A stretch of 37,113 bases of DNA from JBLNDG01 sp050261415 (GTDB taxonomy: Bacteria; Bacillota; Clostridia; Lutisporales; Lutisporaceae). The stretch spans positions 1-37,113 of the forward strand of contig JBLNDG010000150.1 of assembly GCA_050261415.1 (NCBI GenBank), read 5' to 3'. How positions within the stretch are numbered: the stretch's first letter is position 1; the number at the start of each line of letters is the position of its first letter. The translations under genes and the position numbers were made by a program. Of this stretch, positions 33,209 to 37,113 are shown piece by piece. The notes beneath the pieces were generated by a model. That model saw nothing but the letters and a program-made list of their open reading frames with translations, had not been told where the DNA came from and did not search any database.

Positions 33209-33967
33209 TTATGGTATCAATTTGCTTATCTTCTGAGCCCCTTCAATAACTTTTTCTTTAGTCAGCTCAAAATCACTTTCAGCAAGACCGTTTTTTACCA
33301 GGGCTGCGCCAAGGCAACCTATTACCTCCCCGCTGTAATCCCTGACCGGTGCCCCAACCCCTATTGCCCCCAAGAGGCCTTCTTCATCGCTGATTGCATA
33401 GCCTTGTTTTCGTATCTCTCTATATTCAGCCAGAAGCCGTTCAGGATCTGTAATAGTGTTCGGTGTTTTCTTTGGAAGCTTTGCAGAGTGTACTATTTTA
33501 TCAAGCTCTTCAAAAGGCTCATGAAAAGCCATTATGCACTTGCCATATACACCACAGTTAATCGGGTAAAATTCGCCCTGCCTGTATCCGATTTTTATTG
33601 GTTGAAAGCTTTCCACTTCATAGATGTTTATAATGCTCCCTTGTTCCAGGATGGTAAAGCCCACCGACTGCTTGGTTTCCCGGGCTACATCCTCTACAAT
33701 GCACTTTATCTGGAGCAGATAATCTTTATTATCCGAATATGAAACGCCTATATGATACACCATCGGCCCCAGACTATATTTTTTTGTTGTGTAATTTTGT
33801 ATAACCATTCGCTCCTCTATTAGCTCTGCAAGAATCCTATGAACTGTACTCCTGTTAATCCCAAGCTTCCTGCTTATTTCAATTGCTGTGAATGAGTAAG
33901 GTCTTTCAGCCAGATACCTGATAATTGAAACAGTTTTCTTCAACACAGTATTATTACTGTCATTCAT
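33209..33967 (-). CDS. IclR-family transcriptional regulator
   Basis: About 252 residues. Residues 10-70 form an N-terminal winged helix (TVSIIRYLAERPYSFTAIEISRKLGINRSTVHRILAEL) and the rest is the IclR effector domain (GYRQGEFYPINCGVYGKCIMAF, AISDEEGLLGAIGVGAPVRDYSGEVIGCLGAAL). ATG 33967 was chosen over TTG 33985 because GGGTG lies upstream. Two related palindromes at 34010-34045 lie just before it, so it likely controls its own operon. Effector unknown; it may be a metabolite of the adjacent M20 or dehydrogenase pathway. Confidence 0.9.
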   Translation of the reverse strand: MNDSNNTVLKKTVSIIRYLAERPYSFTAIEISRKLGINRSTVHRILAELIEERMVIQNYTTKKYSLGPMVYHIGVSYSDNKDYLLQIKCIVEDVARETKQSVGFTILEQGSIINIYEVESFQPIKIGYRQGEFYPINCGVYGKCIMAFHEPFEELDKIVHSAKLPKKTPNTITDPERLLAEYREIRKQGYAISDEEGLLGAIGVGAPVRDYSGEVIGCLGAALVKNGLAESDFELTKEKVIEGAQKISKLIP

Positions 33968-34009
33968 ACCTTTACACCCTTTCAATATTTCTCAAGTATG
34001 TATTAAATG

Positions 34010-34045
34010 TGTTCATTATATGAACATCTGTCTATTATACGGACA
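34010..34045. promoter_or_regulatory. Tandem IclR-type operators
   Basis: Two related 17-base palindromic elements lie 2 bases apart: TGTTCAT-TAT-ATGAACA (34010-34026) and TGTCTAT-TAT-ACGGACA (34029-34045), identical at 13 of 17 positions. The 19-base centre-to-centre spacing puts them nearly on the same helix face. They lie 43 bases before the iclR start codon. Confidence 0.65.
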
Positions 34046-34134
34046 CATTTATATTCTATAAATATTATCCAAATCCTCTAAATATCCAAAATATTTCCTC
34101 GTAATATATAATTTTGCATTTCACCTTTTAGCAT

Positions 34135-34182
34135 TAAAAAAAGCCTCCGGTATCAGTTGCTACAGACCTATACCGAAGGCTT
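34135..34182 (-). terminator. Terminator after the B12-binding protein gene
   Basis: AAGCCTCCGGTAT and ATACCGAAGGCTT pair over 13 bp with one G-U type position and a 16-base loop, followed on the minus strand by TTTTTTT. It lies 20 bases after the stop codon and separates this operon from the iclR operon. Confidence 0.85.
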
Positions 34183-34202
34183 ATATTATACTTTTCCATC
34201 AT

Positions 34203-35855
34203 TTATGCTGAAACTACTTTATATTCTTCAGGGTTCAGCAGCTCTTCTATCCGTTCTTCTTCTGTCACCTCTCTGTCAAGCTTCCTGGAATAAGCTACAC
34301 ATTTTCCCTCTACTATTCTTGTCTCCAATGTACCTTTGGCACTGGGATTGCCTGTCAAGTGCGGAGCGTCTATAATTCCGCGTTTTATGATGTCCTCCAG
34401 TACTAGCGGGTCGCTCCAGGGATCGTCACTTTCAGGATATAACCCTTTAATAGTATTCAGCAGGAATCCGGTTTCCTTGATAAGCTCAAGCTTTCTCTTC
34501 TGAACTTCCTTATCCCGGGTCATATCAGCCATCCCATCCAAAGTAGACCGTATAACACCCCGGACAATCTTTGTACTTTCAATTACATCTTCCGGTCCGG
34601 CGGCATGATCTGCCTCACTGAAACCGACGACGTGGACTATATGCGGTTTGAGGCTCATTGCAAGGTAAGTCGAAGCAGCTAGCTGCCCCTTTGCAACGTT
34701 CAAATCAGCACTAAGGCTGGCCAGCCCCGCTCTTACCTGCCTGTAGGTTTTGAAGCTACTGTCTTCCAGGGACTCTATCAGTTCAACCTTTGCCAGCATT
34801 TTTGCCAGGTCCATTTTATGATGCAATGCAGGGGGAACATTGAACATATACTGTGCAATATAATGCTCTACACCTGCCTTTTTCGCATTATATGCTGCCA
34901 GGAAAGCCATTGCCACGCCGATAACATCATGAGCATCCCTCAGGCTCCAGTGATGAGCTTCATTTACCTCTATGGGTATGCCCCTTTCGGCATGCCATTT
35001 CATTAAACTCTGACCTTCAACAATTGACTCGCGCACAGGCCTGGTTCCTCTTCCATCAAGCACATTATACCAGCATAATGGTACCGCGCACCAAGCATTG
35101 TGAATTGTAGCCCTGAGCACTTCTGCAAAGTCGAACACATCTGCTGTACCGCTGTAGCACCTAAGCAGCGGATAGTTACCGCGTCTGGAAGCATCATATA
35201 ATTTTTCGAAATCCTCAATGCTTCTGATTGGAACCCCTCCGGCACCATCAAGTTCATGGTTCATTTTCTCCTGCTTGAAGAAAAATTCTTGTGTATTCTG
35301 ATCGGGCCCTATTGAAATAATGTCGAGGACCTTGGACTCTGATATCATTTTTATTCCTTCCACTGTCTCAGCAAAAGACGGCAGGCCGAAATGATGTCTC
35401 AGCACAGGGTATGGGTACTTGCTGCCGATTCTGTCAATTATGTTGTCAGCGTAAAAGGATTCGATTTTTTTTAGATTTTTACCTCTTAAATAATTTATTA
35501 CATCATCCAGATCTTCTGTCCCGTCAAATATAGTGGAAAAATAGGAAAATCTTCTGGCAACTTCCGCTACAGGCTTTGTTCCGCCAAAAATCCATTCAAT
35601 GGTATCAAGATTTTTTTGCTGTATATGTTTTTCCAGTTCTTTGAGCAATGGCTCCACGTTTTGGGGGGTGAGGCGGAAGCCTACTGCTACTGTATCAGGC
35701 TTTATTTCCACGACTTTCTCAATAAGCTTATCTATGCTCACTGCAGCACCAAGAAAGAAGGTCTGATGGCCTTCCTGCCCGGCAAGACGGAGAAAATTGA
35801 TTATTCCGCCTATATGGACACAATTCCCTATAGCCGCTCCAATATATTTCTTCAT
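34203..35855 (-). CDS. Cobalamin-binding-like protein fused to a mutase-like barrel
   Basis: A 550-residue protein. Residues 1-125 look like a B12-binding Rossmann domain: GNCVHIGG at 10-17 keeps the His and Gly of D-x-H-x-x-G, FRLTP at 60-64 occupies the S-x-L place, and IFGG is at 89-92. The first Asp is replaced by Cys12. The remainder has conserved-looking blocks (LLRCYSGTADVFDF, DGRGTRPVRES, GIPIEVNEAHHWSLRDAHD, AGVEHYIAQYMFNVPPALHHKMDLAKM) that loosely follow the order of the TIM-barrel subunit of glutamate mutase. It overlaps the dehydrogenase stop by one base (TAATG), so the two are made together. The reaction is unknown; a carbon-skeleton or amino-shift rearrangement of the dehydrogenase product is my inference. 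The similarity to glutamate mutase should be tested. Confidence 0.6.
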   Translation of the reverse strand: MKKYIGAAIGNCVHIGGIINFLRLAGQEGHQTFFLGAAVSIDKLIEKVVEIKPDTVAVGFRLTPQNVEPLLKELEKHIQQKNLDTIEWIFGGTKPVAEVARRFSYFSTIFDGTEDLDDVINYLRGKNLKKIESFYADNIIDRIGSKYPYPVLRHHFGLPSFAETVEGIKMISESKVLDIISIGPDQNTQEFFFKQEKMNHELDGAGGVPIRSIEDFEKLYDASRRGNYPLLRCYSGTADVFDFAEVLRATIHNAWCAVPLCWYNVLDGRGTRPVRESIVEGQSLMKWHAERGIPIEVNEAHHWSLRDAHDVIGVAMAFLAAYNAKKAGVEHYIAQYMFNVPPALHHKMDLAKMLAKVELIESLEDSSFKTYRQVRAGLASLSADLNVAKGQLAASTYLAMSLKPHIVHVVGFSEADHAAGPEDVIESTKIVRGVIRSTLDGMADMTRDKEVQKRKLELIKETGFLLNTIKGLYPESDDPWSDPLVLEDIIKRGIIDAPHLTGNPSAKGTLETRIVEGKCVAYSRKLDREVTEEERIEELLNPEEYKVVSA

Positions 35856-36985
35856 TAAGCAACCACTCCCCCTGATGCATAAATTTCTCCATCAATCACA
35901 TAATTCTTTATTTCATCAAGGGATAATCCGTCAAGTCCCATATCAACAACCTTCCTGCCAAGCATGTAATAATCAATATTGTGCATGACGGAGGCCAGGT
36001 GAATCATTGAGTTTATGGTTGGAGTCTTTATTCCCAGGTGTCTTCCCATATTTGCAATTGGAACCAGGCTTTGCGGAACATCTTCAAATATATATCTTGT
36101 GTCTAAGGTGGACGGTGCTTTTATTCCCCAATACCCCTTAACATTGGACAATGCTTCGCAAAGCGTCTCCCCATATGCATCGTAGGTATAACCCAGCCAT
36201 TCCTTTAGTGATACTACTTCTGCCCCAAGGGTATAAGCCACCTGCATTCTTTCATAATCCACCTCTTCTATTATCTTTGCAACTGCCGGTGTGATTCCAT
36301 CAATATAGTACAGGAAATCACCGTTTGTACTCTCAATCCTGCCGCAATTAAGTATCGTCGGGATAGGGTGCAGTATTGCACCGATGTTGTTGAAGCTTGT
36401 GTCAAGCACGCTGTTTGTTTCGACGAATTCAGGTATTATGTGTTTGATCAGGTTTATAAACTCCCCTGTTCTGACGGCAGGTAAAGCTGCAACCTTAACC
36501 TCGTTTTTCTTGCTGTATACTGCTACTTTTCCTTCCTCAATTATTCTGCAAGCAAACAACAGGGTCTGTGCTTCTATTATGCATGCTTTTTTTATTGGGC
36601 TGTTGTTCCGGAAAATGTTCTGAAATTCAAGCGCTCCCCCTGTCCTACCGGGATTCAGTACGATATATTGTCCTGCAGTAATATAAGGAGCCATGAGGTA
36701 GGCAATATGTTTATGGGCACTGGCAGGAACCGCAACCATTATTATATCAACGCCCCTTATCGCCTCTTCAATGTTATCCGTTACAAGCTTCAATCTTCCT
36801 ATTCCCGTAACACAGCCTTCCATTTCAATAAAACCCTGTTCCCTGATTTTTTCAACTTTTGATATGGTACGGTTATATAAATTGACATCGTATCCTAAAT
36901 TTGCGATATATGCAGCCATTCCCTGTCCTCCATGGCCACCTCCGATAACAGCGAAACTAAGCTGTCTTTTCTGTATCTCCAACAT
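35855..36985 (-). CDS. Octopine/nopaline-dehydrogenase-family protein
   Basis: A 376-residue NAD(P)-dependent dehydrogenase. The N-terminal Rossmann fold starts FAVIGGGHGGQGMAAYIANLGYDVNLYNRT (GxGxxG-like loop at 15-22). The C-terminal Octopine_DH domain holds NNIGAILHPIPTILNCGRIES, with His206 at the catalytic His position of the family, and YYIDGITPAVAKIIEEVDYERM. Family members make or split opines by reductive condensation of an amino acid with a keto acid; others act on unrelated hydroxy acids. AGGAGG lies about 8 bases before ATG 36985. Its stop overlaps the start of the B12-protein gene. Confidence 0.85.
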   Translation of the reverse strand: MLEIQKRQLSFAVIGGGHGGQGMAAYIANLGYDVNLYNRTISKVEKIREQGFIEMEGCVTGIGRLKLVTDNIEEAIRGVDIIMVAVPASAHKHIAYLMAPYITAGQYIVLNPGRTGGALEFQNIFRNNSPIKKACIIEAQTLLFACRIIEEGKVAVYSKKNEVKVAALPAVRTGEFINLIKHIIPEFVETNSVLDTSFNNIGAILHPIPTILNCGRIESTNGDFLYYIDGITPAVAKIIEEVDYERMQVAYTLGAEVVSLKEWLGYTYDAYGETLCEALSNVKGYWGIKAPSTLDTRYIFEDVPQSLVPIANMGRHLGIKTPTINSMIHLASVMHNIDYYMLGRKVVDMGLDGLSLDEIKNYVIDGEIYASGGVVA

Positions 36986-37010
36986 TTAAATTCCTCCTAG
37001 TATTATATTG

Positions 37011-37093
37011 ATATAGCATTAAAGCTATATGGTTAATAATTTTTTATACCTAAGTTGGACAAGGAATAGTCTGGTTCCTTTTCCATCTCCAAC
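37011..37093 (-). promoter_or_regulatory. Paired hairpins in the leader of the dehydrogenase operon
   Basis: ATATAGC-ATTAAA-GCTATAT at 37011-37030 is a perfect 7-bp stem, and GTTGGA ... TCCAAC with an inner AAGGAA/TTCCTT at 37054-37093 is a longer imperfect hairpin. They lie between 26 and 108 bases before the start codon, at the window edge. I see no cobalamin riboswitch box (GCCACTG) in these bases. Confidence 0.35.
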
Positions 37094-37113
37094 TGTATGA
37101 CAATGTATTTTTA

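Noticed and set aside
36986..37113. Cobalamin riboswitch before the B12-protein operon
   Set aside because: No B12 box or expected multi-stem core in the available bases; sequence beyond the window is not visible.
1..37113. CRISPR array or transposase
   Set aside because: No regularly spaced repeats and no transposase or recombinase motifs were seen on either strand.

Overview
The window comes from a low-GC, endospore-forming Gram-positive bacterium, most likely a Clostridia member. An alpha/beta small acid-soluble spore protein, a YtfJ/GerW-type sporulation protein with its DUF2953 partner, CtsR-type heat-shock control of clpB, a sigma-54 activator and clostridial-looking ribosome binding sites support this. 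No plasmid, phage or complete insertion sequence is visible. It reads as chromosome with one accessory metabolic zone at each end.

Left zone (1-7830): a GNAT acetyltransferase broken by an early stop and continuous with a DUF3795 domain; an EamA exporter; then an amino-acid/peptide module of an isoaspartyl dipeptidase (iadA) and a YfcC-family transporter. A canonical -24/-12 promoter precedes this pair, and a divergent sigma-54 activator gene faces it. A HipA-like fragment lies next to tRNA-Val(GAC).

Core zone (7900-23300): ftsH with an upstream marR and a palindromic operator; a yqeC-mocA-def cluster; an ECF sigma / zinc-finger anti-sigma / DUF2953 / ytfJ operon with a putative self-activated ECF promoter; a CBS protein; a DUF421-DUF4363 pair; three RluA-family pseudouridine synthases, one coupled to a methyltransferase; a DUF362 protein; a cupin plus MaoC hydratase pair; and two small genes of 53 and 54 codons. 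Middle zone (23500-30310): ArsR plus an N-terminally truncated MFS exporter, clpB with a CtsR box, a SASP gene, and a second MFS exporter with a GNAT protein.

Right zone (30359-37113), all on the minus strand: an operon of an octopine/nopaline-dehydrogenase-type enzyme overlapping a 550-residue protein with an N-terminal B12-binding-like domain and a C-terminal part resembling mutase barrels. It is followed by an IclR regulator with tandem palindromic operators, a YfcC transporter with an internal deletion, an intact M20 peptidase and the remains of a second M20 amidohydrolase. The dehydrogenase/B12-protein pair is the best candidate for an undescribed pathway; its substrate cannot be read from sequence. 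The window carries six decayed or rearranged genes (GNAT, HipA-like, MFS, M20, YfcC, and the tail of arsR), so the accessory zones appear to be eroding.
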